From assembly GCA_021772675.1 (NCBI GenBank), contig JAJFLO010000257.1, positions 17,470 through 81,469 on the forward strand: a stretch of DNA of 64,000 nucleotides, written 5' to 3'. The stretch is from Verrucomicrobiota bacterium. GTDB taxonomy: Bacteria > Verrucomicrobiota > Lentisphaeria > JABSQK01 > JAJFLO01. Under the pieces are notes generated by a model. It was given only the letters and a program-made list of their open reading frames with translations. It did no database searches and had not been told where the DNA came from. The first letter of the stretch is position 1. Each line of letters begins with the position of its first letter. A program made the position numbers and the translations under genes. Shown here in pieces: positions 46,933 to 57,073 of this stretch.

Positions 46933-47002
46933 ACATAATTCTAAACTAATGGTATGATCAAATTTTGTAATGTACATTATTCCCTATTAAGGTATCATTT
47001 CG

Positions 47003-47312
47003 CTAGCCCGACTTTCACATTTTTTAAGCCGATTTTGCCTTTTGGGGCCATCTGAAAGCTGTAAGTAGTTGGTATGCAACAACCATAATTCTGAAATCGA
47101 TTTGTAGAGACTATAATCTATCTTATTTTTGTTGAATTTTAAAAATTCGTGATTTATCGTAATTTTTAGTAATTATTGATTTAGCTTTAGCGATTATTTT
47201 CATTTTTATACAGAATTTCAAATTTAAACATAACATCCTACTTTGTAGTGACCCGAAATTTTGACCGTTTATTTACAACAACTTATGGCTTAAAATGCGA
47301 AAGTCGGGTTAG
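47003..47312. mobile_element. About 310-bp inverted-repeat element abutting the clpB remnant
   Basis: Left end CTAGCCCGACTTTCACAT (47003-47020) and right end (47295-47312) are inverted repeats with 16 of 18 bases matching; the similarity extends into an AAGCC block. The interior is AT-rich and non-coding. The right end touches the first recognisable ClpB codons, so the insertion or a linked deletion removed the 5' part of clpB. No clear target duplication was found. Confidence 0.65.
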
Positions 47313-48801
47313 TCAATGCAGCGGTATTGTCAAATCGTTACATTAACGACCGTTTTCTACCAGATAAAGCGATTGATTTAGTCGATGAAGTTGCAGCAAA
47401 ACTGCCTATGGAAATTGATAGCAGACCAATTGAAATTGATGAAATCGTGCGTAGAAAAATGCAGTTGGAAATCGAAATAACTGGATTAAGAAAAGAAAAT
47501 GATAAACTTTCTCATGCACGACTACGTATTCTTGAAGAGGAACTAATAGAAGTAAGCACCGAATTAAATAAATTTGAAAAAAAATGAGTTAAAGAAAAAG
47601 AAATTATCAGTCCATCCGAGAAGCGTTGGAACTAGCCAAAATAAGTTTATCAGAAGCGGAGCGAAACTACGATTTGGACAAAGTAGCTGAACTAAAAAAC
47701 GGCACAATACCTAATCTGGAACAACAAATGAAAAAAGCGGAAAATCAATTAAATAAGTCAACTGGACAGTAAATGCTCAAGCAAGAAGTTGACGAAAATG
47801 ACATTGCTGAAGTCGTAAGTCTCTGGACTCACATACCCGTAACAAAATTACTTCATGGTGAACGAGATAAGTTATCCAATTTGTACGATTTATTGAAACA
47901 ACGAGTTATTTCGCAAGACAATGCTGTTCAAGTCGTTTCTGATGCAATTTTGCGTTCACGAGCCAGATTAGGTGACCCCAACCGTCCCATTGGCAGTTTC
48001 TTATTCCTGGGTCCTACCGGTGTTGGAAAAACTGAATTGGCAAAAGCCTTGGCAGGTATTTTATTCAATGATGAACAAGCACTCATTCGTATAGATATGT
48101 CAGAATATATGGAAAAACATAGTATTGCAAGACTAATCGGTGCTCCTCCGGGATATATAGGCCATGACGAAGGCGGGCAATTAACGGATGCAGTACGTCA
48201 CCGCCCGTACGCGGCAATTCTATTGGATGAAATTGAAAAAGCTCATCCGGATGTAGCAAATTTACTTTTACAGGTTTTAGATGACGGTCGATTAACGGAT
48301 TCCCAGGGTCACATTGTTGATTTTAAGAACACTGTTATCATAATGACATCCAATATCGGGGGTAAATATTTGACTGAAGAATCGGTATCGTTATTTGAAA
48401 AGGAAACATTAGTTTTTAGGGAACTACATAATAATTTTAGACCAGAATTTCTTAATCGAATTGAGGAAATCGTTTTATTTAATTCGCTCACAAAAGATGA
48501 CATCTTTAATATCATCGACATTCAGCTGATCGAATTCAACAAAAGATAAAATGTTGAACATAATATCAGTTTGAAATTGACTGTAGCCGATCAAACTCAA
48601 ATGGCCGCAGAGGGATATGACGTGGTTTATGGAGCTCGACCGCTAAAAAGAATTTTTACAAAACGAATAGAAGCTCAACTGGCAAAAATGATTATAGCTG
48701 AGCAATTAAAAAATCAGGAACAATTACAGTTGATTATAGAGGTCAAAAATTTGACTTCAATTAATCCGAAGTGTCTGTCAAAGAAAAGTAACCTGATCTA
48801 A
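47306..48801 (+). pseudogene. clpB: clpB disaggregase pseudogene, 5' half missing
   Basis: Clear ClpB sequence starting inside the first ATPase domain ([21 protein letters not shown]) and running through the middle domain, the second ATPase (Walker [16 protein letters not shown], Walker [13 protein letters not shown]) and the C-terminal domain (EGYDVVYGARPLKR). Lesions: no N-terminal half; TGA at 47585-47587 where Trp is expected; a frameshift near 47600; TAA at 47770-47772; TAA at 48547-48549. These rule out a functional Hsp104-type disaggregase from this copy. The genome may hold an intact clpB elsewhere. Confidence 0.93.
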
Positions 48802-48958
48802 GGTTTGCTTGAGATGAATCGGAAATTAAATTACCGAATTTTTGATGCAAGAAAAATCGACTTCTCATCGATTTAATCAGGCTAAAAACCTTCCGATAAA
48901 AATTTGAATAATGGAACAGTTCAGCCAATTTTGGCCTACTTTAAAAATCTCTTCTGCA

Positions 48959-51397
48959 TCACTGTTTTTTGAGATTCTTTCTCCAAAATTCAGTGGGTGA
49001 CTGATCTTTTTCAAAATCGCTTTTATTATTTGCCAGTACTTTAAGATTTGGTAATTTTTCAAGAAATCCTAGGTCGTTGAAATGAGGCGGTACTAACAAT
49101 TTTTCCAATTCGACACAACGTCCCAGAACGCTAATGTCCCGCAGATAATAACATCGTTCAAATTGAAGCTGTTTTAGGTGCATATATTCCAAATCGCTAA
49201 TGTCTTTTAAGGATCCCTTTTTTACAGCAATGCTTATCAATTTCATATTTCTCAAGCTGGAAAAGCTGGTAATTTGGGTCGAAATTAACGTTAGATTCTT
49301 TATACTGCTATTCCTAAGCGATGAGAGGTTAGTAATCTGCCGACCCTCAATTTCTAAAGAATCAATATCTAACTTGGCAACGATTTCCACATCTGAGTTT
49401 GATGCATTTTGGAGAATGAGTTTATCAAGATTCAATTTTAAAAGAAGATCAAATTCTTTTAGATGCCCGCTGTCAATTCCAAGATTTTTTATGGGTAATT
49501 TGTCAAGAATGCCAATCTCCTTTCCAGATGTTTTTGCGATATTAAGAGATTTTAGGTTCATGCTCCGGAGGGGCGTGAAATTAGTTATACGAGTGTTTGA
49601 AATATCCAAATGGGTAAGTTTTAAGTTTTCTAACGAGCTAATATCTATTACATCTGTACCCGATAAATTTAACCACTTTAATGTGAGTTTTTTATCTTTA
49701 AGTGATGTGATATTTGCGACATTTGTGTTTGCGATACTTAACCACTCTAAAGGAACATCACCGAGATGCACTATGCTGTTAATATTGGTATCATTAAGAT
49801 TTAACTGGTATAATGGCAATTCATTCAGCGGTCGAATATCAGATAAATTTTTATTATTCTGTAAAAAAAGAGATAGCCCTTTATCGGTTTGAACGTAATG
49901 ATAATCTATTGTCTTTTCATCTGGATTTAAATGACCAAGAGTTTTAATAACTGTTGTGATTAGTTTCTGACCAAATTCCTGACGTGTACCTTTTTCTGAC
50001 AAAAACATAACGAGATTGCCTTCTGCAATGTTTTTTGACTCGATAATTTTAAACATAAATACAGTGATAACGGAGAATAATATTATCGAAGTTAAGGTTA
50101 GCCATATAAATTCAGTTTTGTGCCTTTTTATCAGAAGCTTCAGTAGATTGAAAACTCCCTGCTCTTCCACTGATGTGACAAATCCCCCCATATGTCTCTC
50201 GATATCATGTTGAAATTCTTCTACAGTCTCATAGCGTTTACTTGGACTGGTACTCATTGCTTTCATTGCAATGCCGGATAACGGATCAGGTATTTTATCA
50301 TCAGGACAATGGGGAAATAAGTTATCTTCATTATAACTAGAAGGAGGATTAATTTCACCTTTTACAATTTGCCGAATCATTTTTTGTATATACCGACCCC
50401 GAATGGGAGGTTGTAACACCAGTATGTTATACAAAATGCCCCCCAAAGCATAGATATCGCTTCTAAAATCAACTTCTTCTATTTTACCTCGTGCTTGTTC
50501 TGGAGACATAAAACCTGGTGTACCCATAATCTGCCCATCAAGAGTCTTGATAGAATCCATAAATTGTTGATCCGTCAAGATTGATTCAATATCCTCATTT
50601 TCATCAAAGTGCTCATCGACGAAATCATCAACCAGACCTTCCATTTCTACTGAATCGATTTTCAGCCCCGTGCGATCTACCCCCTTTTTGTCTAAAAATT
50701 TGGCCAACCCCCAATCCATCAGCAAAACTTCGCCATAGTCGCCAATCATAATATTTTCAGGTTTTAAATCTCGATGCAACACGCTTTTAGAATGAGCATA
50801 AGAAACCGCTTCACACACTTTCATAAAAATACTAAGAAGTTTCATTAACGGGTATTTTTCAATAAATTCCTGATTATCCATTTTAATTTCAGTCAGGATA
50901 TCTACGAGGGTATGACCTCTAACCAATTTCATGGTATAGAAAACATTATCTTCTTGATCAACACTCAATTCATAAACGGGAACAATACTGGGATGTTCTA
51001 ACTGCGCGGTTACCTGTGCTTCAACAATAAAACGAAGTATCTGATCATTGGTTGCTTGTTTTGCATCGGTAATGATTTTCATTGCGACATTGCGTCTGCA
51101 ATTCATATCCTTTGCATTTAAGATTAACCCCATTCCCCCTCTCGCCAATAAATGTCCAATGGAGTATTTAGGTGTTTTGCCCCCGTGTAGAAGGTCTGAC
51201 ATATTGGTATCTGAATCAAAATCTTTATCTAATGACACATTGCCTTCAATGCCTTTTTGTGTCATAAGCTGGTGAATTGTAGCACCTTCACTGTGAATAG
51301 CACTGCCAACATAGTCATTTGCAAGCAGGCTTCCATCGTCCTGAATTGTTGGCAAATCGGATATCGAGTTCGAATTTATGTCAGCATTGGGTTTCAA
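48959..51397 (-). CDS. Membrane Ser/Thr kinase with extracytoplasmic leucine-rich repeats (1)
   Basis: 812 residues. The Hanks-type kinase (about 78-390) has glycine loop ARGGMG, VAMKII, catalytic HRDLKPENIMI, a DWG in place of DFG (LLMDWGLAKF) and GTPGFMSPEQARG. About 40 acidic residues are inserted between DWG and the activation segment. One membrane helix lies at about 426-450, followed by a long outer part with short leucine-rich repeats (about 520-800; SLENLKLTHLDISNTRI). It is the last gene of a minus-strand operon with the subtilase (24 bp upstream) and a paralogous kinase. The LRR part probably senses a ligand or protein outside the cytoplasm. Confidence 0.92.
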   Translation of the reverse strand: MKPNADINSNSISDLPTIQDDGSLLANDYVGSAIHSEGATIHQLMTQKGIEGNVSLDKDFDSDTNMSDLLHGGKTPKYSIGHLLARGGMGLILNAKDMNCRRNVAMKIITDAKQATNDQILRFIVEAQVTAQLEHPSIVPVYELSVDQEDNVFYTMKLVRGHTLVDILTEIKMDNQEFIEKYPLMKLLSIFMKVCEAVSYAHSKSVLHRDLKPENIMIGDYGEVLLMDWGLAKFLDKKGVDRTGLKIDSVEMEGLVDDFVDEHFDENEDIESILTDQQFMDSIKTLDGQIMGTPGFMSPEQARGKIEEVDFRSDIYALGGILYNILVLQPPIRGRYIQKMIRQIVKGEINPPSSYNEDNLFPHCPDDKIPDPLSGIAMKAMSTSPSKRYETVEEFQHDIERHMGGFVTSVEEQGVFNLLKLLIKRHKTEFIWLTLTSIILFSVITVFMFKIIESKNIAEGNLVMFLSEKGTRQEFGQKLITTVIKTLGHLNPDEKTIDYHYVQTDKGLSLFLQNNKNLSDIRPLNELPLYQLNLNDTNINSIVHLGDVPLEWLSIANTNVANITSLKDKKLTLKWLNLSGTDVIDISSLENLKLTHLDISNTRITNFTPLRSMNLKSLNIAKTSGKEIGILDKLPIKNLGIDSGHLKEFDLLLKLNLDKLILQNASNSDVEIVAKLDIDSLEIEGRQITNLSSLRNSSIKNLTLISTQITSFSSLRNMKLISIAVKKGSLKDISDLEYMHLKQLQFERCYYLRDISVLGRCVELEKLLVPPHFNDLGFLEKLPNLKVLANNKSDFEKDQSPTEFWRKNLKKQ

Positions 51398-51421
51398 TTA
51401 AATTTGTTCCTTAAATACTAA

Positions 51422-53125
51422 TTATTCTGACGGAAGCGGTGTCAATAAAACTGTTGAAACTTTATCATCATTGTTAGTATCATAATCCGGCCCATTGCCA
51501 ATATTTACACTGGAACTGACATTAATTGTTCCGCCGTTAGTTAATTTGCTCTTTTCCAATAAAACTGATGCGCTCAACGTATCCCGGACATCAACATCAC
51601 TAAATTCAATGATTTCCTGACGATCATCAATATTCACCGTGAGAAAAACTTGTGGAAGTTTCTCGGTTCCCGTATTTTGTGTTGAGACGATTAATCGAAT
51701 TTGGTCCTCGCTTTCAAAATTTACATCAAGGTAATGGTCCCCGATGGATGCATCTTGAATTCCTGAGGTATTACGATCTTGTATGTCTCCAACATTTAAT
51801 GTTCCTGCACCGTACACCGGATCCACCCCCGGAGCACCTAGATCATTCGTGTTGTCCAATACGACATTCAATAATTCATTTGCACTTAGTTCGGGATTTT
51901 TCGATGACTCTGCGGCAAGAGTTGCAGTAACAAATGGCGTCGCAGCTGATGTGCCGGAAAAGTATATGATGTCATCATCTTGCCCGGCAGCAGGAATACC
52001 AACGCCAGGGGCGGACACATCAACTTCGCTCCCGGTATTCGCAAATGCCGAGTGTTGCCCCAATGCATCGTTTGATGTTACAGCAATCACTCCATCATAT
52101 CGGGCTGGATAGGTAACCGAATTTAATCCGTGATTGCCAACTGCAACAACGACGATTACATCATTGTCATGCGCGTAGTCAATGGCCCGCTCCAAGTCAG
52201 GCAAATGTCCCCAGGTTCCCAAACTTAAATTAATTAGATTGGCTCCTCGATCAACGGCTTCAAGAATCCCTGAGGCCAATGTAAATGCATCCCCTTCACC
52301 GTTACTGTCTAATACTTTTATACTCAATATTTCTGCATCGGGTGCAATCCCTTTTACATCTTTATAATCTCCAACGATAATCGACGCAACTGCCGTTCCA
52401 TGGCTCGAATAAGTATCATCGTCTATCGGTGATTCATTTTTTATCAAATTTATCTCTTCCCTAACCTTTCCGGTTAATGCAGGATGATTTTCATTCACTC
52501 CGTTATCAAGCACGGCAATCAAAGTACCATTACCAGTAAAGGAATCTTCCTTTTTTAGGCCTAATATCGGTAAAACATTATTTCCGAATGGTACATTCTG
52601 GTTTGATCTGACTTGATAAGGAAAATCGGTAATCAATTCAGGTGTGTTGACATAATAATTTGACGTGTATTCCACTCGATCAGCGTAGTCGTCCAAAATT
52701 GTGTTAAATTTATCCTGATCACGAACTTTCAACCTAACACTATTAAAATTTCTCAAAGTATCGAGGATTGTAATTCCATCCCTGTCAGAACGATCTAAAA
52801 AATGTTGCAAATCTTCTTTGGTATCGAATGTTAAAACAAATTCATCTTCAATGACATCCCATTGATCACCTCTAAGCCTTTCGTCATTTACATCTTCAGT
52901 TGACGATGATTTTCCCGCTTCAACTGATATTAGACGTTGAATTGTATCCTCAGGAGAAGAGACTGTGATATCACCAACACTGGTCGTTACTCGTTTTTCA
53001 GGAACTTTTTTATCAGCAAAGTGGCCTGAATGACGACTTTTAACAACATAAGTTACAATCGAAACATATACTGCTAAAAAAAGAATAATAATTATTAGTT
53101 TTTTAAAGTTCATTTCCTCATCCAT
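51422..53125 (-). CDS. Exported or membrane-anchored subtilisin-like serine protease (S8)
   Basis: 567 residues. An N-terminal hydrophobic segment (LIIIILFLAVYVSIVTYVV) acts as signal or anchor. A propeptide-like region (about 80-170, with FVLTFDTKEDLQHFL) comes before the catalytic domain. The triad is Asp 207 (AVLDNGVN), His 242 (SSHGTAVA) and Ser 393 (FSGTSAATPF). The last 120 residues form a beta-type domain resembling CARDB (VSTQNTGTEKLPQVFLTV). It lies between two related Ser/Thr kinases with 24 and 132 bp spacings, all on the minus strand, so the protease and the kinase ectodomains may act in one compartment. An ATG at 53113 is a possible alternative start. Confidence 0.93.
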   Translation of the reverse strand: MDEEMNFKKLIIIILFLAVYVSIVTYVVKSRHSGHFADKKVPEKRVTTSVGDITVSSPEDTIQRLISVEAGKSSSTEDVNDERLRGDQWDVIEDEFVLTFDTKEDLQHFLDRSDRDGITILDTLRNFNSVRLKVRDQDKFNTILDDYADRVEYTSNYYVNTPELITDFPYQVRSNQNVPFGNNVLPILGLKKEDSFTGNGTLIAVLDNGVNENHPALTGKVREEINLIKNESPIDDDTYSSHGTAVASIIVGDYKDVKGIAPDAEILSIKVLDSNGEGDAFTLASGILEAVDRGANLINLSLGTWGHLPDLERAIDYAHDNDVIVVVAVGNHGLNSVTYPARYDGVIAVTSNDALGQHSAFANTGSEVDVSAPGVGIPAAGQDDDIIYFSGTSAATPFVTATLAAESSKNPELSANELLNVVLDNTNDLGAPGVDPVYGAGTLNVGDIQDRNTSGIQDASIGDHYLDVNFESEDQIRLIVSTQNTGTEKLPQVFLTVNIDDRQEIIEFSDVDVRDTLSASVLLEKSKLTNGGTINVSSSVNIGNGPDYDTNNDDKVSTVLLTPLPSE

Positions 53126-53257
53126 TTAATTGAAATTAAGATCTACCGACATCACTCGCTATAAATAAAAATGTCACAAAAAAAATTTAACGGGCTGAAA
53201 ACTCAACCAATAAGTTGCTGATCTCAGCATTTTATTTTTACTATTTCACCGTCGCCC

Positions 53258-55600
53258 TTAATCAGATTCAGTCTTAAGCTCCTTGGATTGAGATGAATAT
53301 TTCAGCAGAAAATCCTTCGCACTCTGATTATTTAAATAGGCCTTAACAGTATATGCAATAACTTCCAAATTTGAATGTGATGCCAGGAAGTCGACATACG
53401 TTATATGAGATGGGATTAACACCTTTCTTAAACTTTGACATCGGATTATTGGTGAAAGATCGTTTACAAAATAACATTTTTCCAAACGCAGTTCTTCTAA
53501 TTGGGTGGCTTCGATCGCACTGATATCATTTAATACACCATTAACAATTCTAAGTTCTTTTATAGGTATATGTTTTATAACGTCAATTTTTTTCACCCTC
53601 GTTGATACAAGTGTTAATTTACTCAGCTTAAAATTTTCAAGTTGACTAATATCTTTTATAAAAGGACCTTCCAATTTTAAAGACCTAATTTCTGCACCCT
53701 TCAATAAGTGAATATCGTTTGATTTTGCATCCTTTATTGTTAGATGATCTAAATCTATTTTGTTTATATTTTCAAAATTTTGAATTTGCCAGCTATCAAC
53801 CGACAGACGTTTTAGTGGAAGATTATTAAGAATGGACCATTTTTGTTTTGGTAACCCATTAATTGCCATTACTTGAATAGTCATATCCAACAACGGTGAT
53901 AAATCAGAAATTTTTGTATTTGAAATATTCAGATCATTAAGTTTTAGATTACGAATCGCACTCAGTTCGCTTATTTCTGTATTCGCAATATTAAGTGATG
54001 TTAGGTTCATATCTTTCACTGTATTTAGATCCGAAACACCGGTATAACTGACGTCCAATTTTGTTATGGGCAAATCAAGCAAAGGCCATATCTCTTTGAT
54101 CTCTTGATTGCGTCTCAAATCTAGTGAAAAATCATCATCCGTTATCGCAAATCTGTATTTTATATTATTTTTGATATGATTAATTTCCCGGATTTTATCC
54201 ATCGCTGACATCAAGAGTTTTCGGCTAATTTCTTTTCGTGCGTTTTTTTCATGTAAAAACCTATTTAAATTCTCTTCTGCAACATTTTTCGCCTCAATAA
54301 TTTGAAACATCGATCCGGCGATCACCCCCATTAGAATTACAAGTGAAATTAGAATAACTATTATTTCTTTTTTATGACGTTTGACCAACAAGGTTAATAG
54401 TCGAAAAAATCCAGCATCCTCAACTGATGTGGCAAATCCATTAAGATAATTCTCTATATCTTTCTGCAAATCCTGAATCGTCTGATAGCGCTCACTGGGG
54501 CTTGATTCCAGAGCCTTCATCGCAACTGCAGCTAGCGGTTCCGGAATTTTCTTGTTTGGGCAATGAGGAAAAAGATACTCCGAATTAAATTCTATCGGAT
54601 CCTTAATGTTACCTTCAACAATGTCTCGAATTATCTTCTTCAGGTTCAATCCAGATATCGGTGCAGTTAATGTTAACATATTATACAAAATTCCACCCAA
54701 AGCGTAGATATCACTGCGCATATCGATGTCATTTACTTTTCCCAGAGCCTGTTCTGGTGGCATGAATCCGGGAGTTCCCATGATTTGTCCAGACATTGTT
54801 TTTATTGAACTGCTAACTTTTTTATCTGAAAAAATTGAATCGATTGAATCATTTCCATCGATATCTGATTCATCCTCAATAAAATCAATATCATCCTTAT
54901 TCGAAAGAATTTTTGCCAATCCCCAATCCATCAACATCACTTCACCAAAATCACCTACCATTATATTTTCAGGTTTCAAATCACGGTGAATGATGCCTTT
55001 TGAATGTGCAAAGGCGACAGCTTCACATATTTTGCAAAAAATAGACAATAGGCGGATAAGTGAAAAATTATCCAATACCTCCTGATTTTCTGCACGGATA
55101 TTATTAAGGATTTCGACTAATGTCATCCCATTTACCTTCTTCATCGTGTAAAAGACATTTCCTTTACCATCGACACTTAATTCATAAACGGGAACGATAC
55201 TCGGATGTTCTAATTGTGCTGTTATTTGTGCCTCTACAATAAATCGAAGAATGTGTTTGCTTTTAACTTTTCCTGGATCCTTTATAACCTTCATTGCCAC
55301 ACTTCGACGACAATTTAAGTCTTTTACATCTAGAATTTTTCCCATTCCGCCCGATGCAAGTACATTCCCAACCTTATACTTTTTGGGCTCTTGGCGAGTT
55401 ATAAATTGAGAGGCGCTCGGATCTTCTTTTTCACCTGGTATCGCAAATTCGAAATTAATCCCTTTTTCCACCATCAATTCTGATACCGACAAAACACCTG
55501 CATCGATATCTTGCTCAAGTTCTTCGTAATTATTAGAGAGATTTTGATCGACTATAGTCGACATTGTAGCAATGGTTTTATCACGATCTTCCTTGCTCAT
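53258..55600 (-). CDS. Membrane Ser/Thr kinase with extracytoplasmic leucine-rich repeats (2)
   Basis: 780 residues, a clear paralogue of the kinase at 48959-51397. The kinase domain (about 73-375) shows ASGGMG, VAMKVI, HRDLKPENIMVGDFG, DWG in place of DFG (LLMDWGLAKI) and GTPGFMPPEQALG. One membrane helix lies at about 410-435, followed by a leucine-rich repeat region (about 500-770; LKLNDLNISNTKISDLSPL). Arrangement and activation-loop insertion match the paralogue, so the pair arose by duplication around the protease gene. First gene of the three-gene operon. Confidence 0.92.
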   Translation of the reverse strand: MSKEDRDKTIATMSTIVDQNLSNNYEELEQDIDAGVLSVSELMVEKGINFEFAIPGEKEDPSASQFITRQEPKKYKVGNVLASGGMGKILDVKDLNCRRSVAMKVIKDPGKVKSKHILRFIVEAQITAQLEHPSIVPVYELSVDGKGNVFYTMKKVNGMTLVEILNNIRAENQEVLDNFSLIRLLSIFCKICEAVAFAHSKGIIHRDLKPENIMVGDFGEVMLMDWGLAKILSNKDDIDFIEDESDIDGNDSIDSIFSDKKVSSSIKTMSGQIMGTPGFMPPEQALGKVNDIDMRSDIYALGGILYNMLTLTAPISGLNLKKIIRDIVEGNIKDPIEFNSEYLFPHCPNKKIPEPLAAVAMKALESSPSERYQTIQDLQKDIENYLNGFATSVEDAGFFRLLTLLVKRHKKEIIVILISLVILMGVIAGSMFQIIEAKNVAEENLNRFLHEKNARKEISRKLLMSAMDKIREINHIKNNIKYRFAITDDDFSLDLRRNQEIKEIWPLLDLPITKLDVSYTGVSDLNTVKDMNLTSLNIANTEISELSAIRNLKLNDLNISNTKISDLSPLLDMTIQVMAINGLPKQKWSILNNLPLKRLSVDSWQIQNFENINKIDLDHLTIKDAKSNDIHLLKGAEIRSLKLEGPFIKDISQLENFKLSKLTLVSTRVKKIDVIKHIPIKELRIVNGVLNDISAIEATQLEELRLEKCYFVNDLSPIIRCQSLRKVLIPSHITYVDFLASHSNLEVIAYTVKAYLNNQSAKDFLLKYSSQSKELKTESD

Positions 55601-55753
55601 AAGTAGACTCTTTGCTTTATGTGCAATTACAATTCATCTGATGATTTATTTATAGTCAGTTCTAAAAATCAAAATCGACTGGGCGAATCTGTCAATATAA
55701 TCCCCATTTTCGAATTTAGAAATTAAATACACTGACTAGTAGTCTATCGGACT

Positions 55754-55845
55754 TAGCCTGGATTATTCATAAACTTTCCATCACGAGTCATTAGATTGCG
55801 TGATATTATGGCTCGTAATAAAAAGTTTATGAATTATTCAGGTTA
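55754..55845. repeat. Non-autonomous inverted-repeat element, copy 2
   Basis: A 92-bp sequence whose left end TAGCCTGGATTATTCATAAA and right end are inverted repeats (about 19 of 21 from CCTGG). The inner arms also pair (ACGAGTCATTA against TATGGCTCGTAA), so the whole element can fold into one long hairpin. Same family as 18683-18863, which carries a longer centre. Confidence 0.75.
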
Positions 55846-55954
55846 GATGAGACATAACTGAATTTTATTGTTCGGCTGTAATACCTTATGATAAAATACC
55901 AGGAAGATCAAATTTGTAAGCGGTTTGGAGACGTTCAAAATTTCTTTACGGTAG

Positions 55955-55976
55955 GTTTTCAATCCCGATTGAAAAC
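55955..55976. promoter_or_regulatory. 22-base palindrome
   Basis: GTTTTCAATC and GATTGAAAAC are perfect complements separated by CC. No T-run follows on either strand, which favours a dyad operator over a terminator. It lies about 64 bp beyond the end of the minus-strand gene at 56040. Confidence 0.4.
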
Positions 55977-56039
55977 ATCTTATATATGGAAAGAATATTG
56001 TGGAAAAATGACAAAGTTAACCGAAACGAGCAAAACGCA

Positions 56040-56720
56040 TTAACCCTGTGACTGGCGAATCAAGGTATAAAACCGGTCTTCATATTGCTCAAACATACCC
56101 AGTTTTTTTAGTTTATTACCTAAGGAATCAATACGAGCTTTATCGGTCGATGCAGCAATAAATTCAGATTCAATTTCTTCTTTTATTTCCTGATTAGCAA
56201 TGAATTTAGATTGAGAAATCTCACTAAAATTGGACGTTGCAGATTGCTGAAGATAATCAACAAAAAATTTCAATAGAGACACCTCCCATAACTCATCAGC
56301 ACCAATAACAATCGCTGAAAAATCATCATCCTTTTTCGATACCTTATCTTTTAAACGTTTAGAAACATCATCAATCGATCCTGAAAGTAATTCTTCTGAA
56401 ATTTTTTCCTTGCGAAAATGTAACCCATATTTCAATATTTTGATCATCTCTCCATTTTCCATCAGCCATTCTGTATATTCACGGGCTTTATCGCCAAATC
56501 CTTCCAATAATTGTGATGCATAATGAGATGGCGTAATAATTTGGGGTCTTTCTGAATACATACTCCCTTCACGTAGCCTCACTTGATTCACTTGATCCAT
56601 CAGTTCACTCAATAAGTGATAACGAATCGTTGTTGTACCAAATGTTTCCAGTGATTGCTTCGGTCCGTGAACTACTTTCGTAACATTAACTGCATACCAG
56701 ATGTCTTCTTGCTTTCCCAT
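56040..56720 (-). CDS. Conserved-looking protein of unknown function
   Basis: 226 residues, soluble, no signal or membrane segment. The N-terminal half has a distinctive pattern (DIWYAVNVTKVVHGP, LETFGTTTIRYHLLSELMD, REGSMYSERPQIITP, LLEGFGDKAREYTEWL) that I associate with a conserved hypothetical family seen in several phyla, without a known role. The C-terminal half is charged and helical (KEEIESEFIAASTDKARID). Monocistronic on the minus strand. Confidence 0.75.
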   Translation of the reverse strand: MGKQEDIWYAVNVTKVVHGPKQSLETFGTTTIRYHLLSELMDQVNQVRLREGSMYSERPQIITPSHYASQLLEGFGDKAREYTEWLMENGEMIKILKYGLHFRKEKISEELLSGSIDDVSKRLKDKVSKKDDDFSAIVIGADELWEVSLLKFFVDYLQQSATSNFSEISQSKFIANQEIKEEIESEFIAASTDKARIDSLGNKLKKLGMFEQYEDRFYTLIRQSQG

Positions 56721-57073
56721 AATTTATCCATTAAATTTCGACGATTAAAATATTCAATTTTTCACCACAATTATTTCAAACGTTAGAAAAACGGGCAAAT
56801 TTGTATTATACAATGGGGTCAAAACTTTACCAGCATTAATTCCGTTACATTTCATAAAGGATTCCAAATTAAAATTTGTCGGTGATACCTTTTAGCCCAC
56901 AACTTTGAGTGCGCACTTTTTAGTGATTAGAATAGCAGAACTAACGTCACAGATGATATCAAATCATTAGCCCAATACCAGAAAATGTTAATTTGAGATC
57001 AATTTGATAGATAGGGAAGCCTTAACCTATGGTACCAAGTTCAGGGTAATTTTCAACCTGTTGTTATATAACG
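56721..57073. other. Intergenic region, nothing clear
   Basis: About 350 bp between divergent genes. AT-rich; there is a small TTGTATTATACAA palindrome near 56810 but no ORF or terminator. Promoters for both flanking genes must be here. Confidence 0.4.

Larger units (their letters stand above)
55601..56039. other. Intergenic region with repeat and palindrome
   Basis: No gene. It holds copy 2 of the TAACCTGG-ended element (55754-55845) and a near-perfect palindrome (55955-55976). The rest is AT-rich. Confidence 0.5.
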
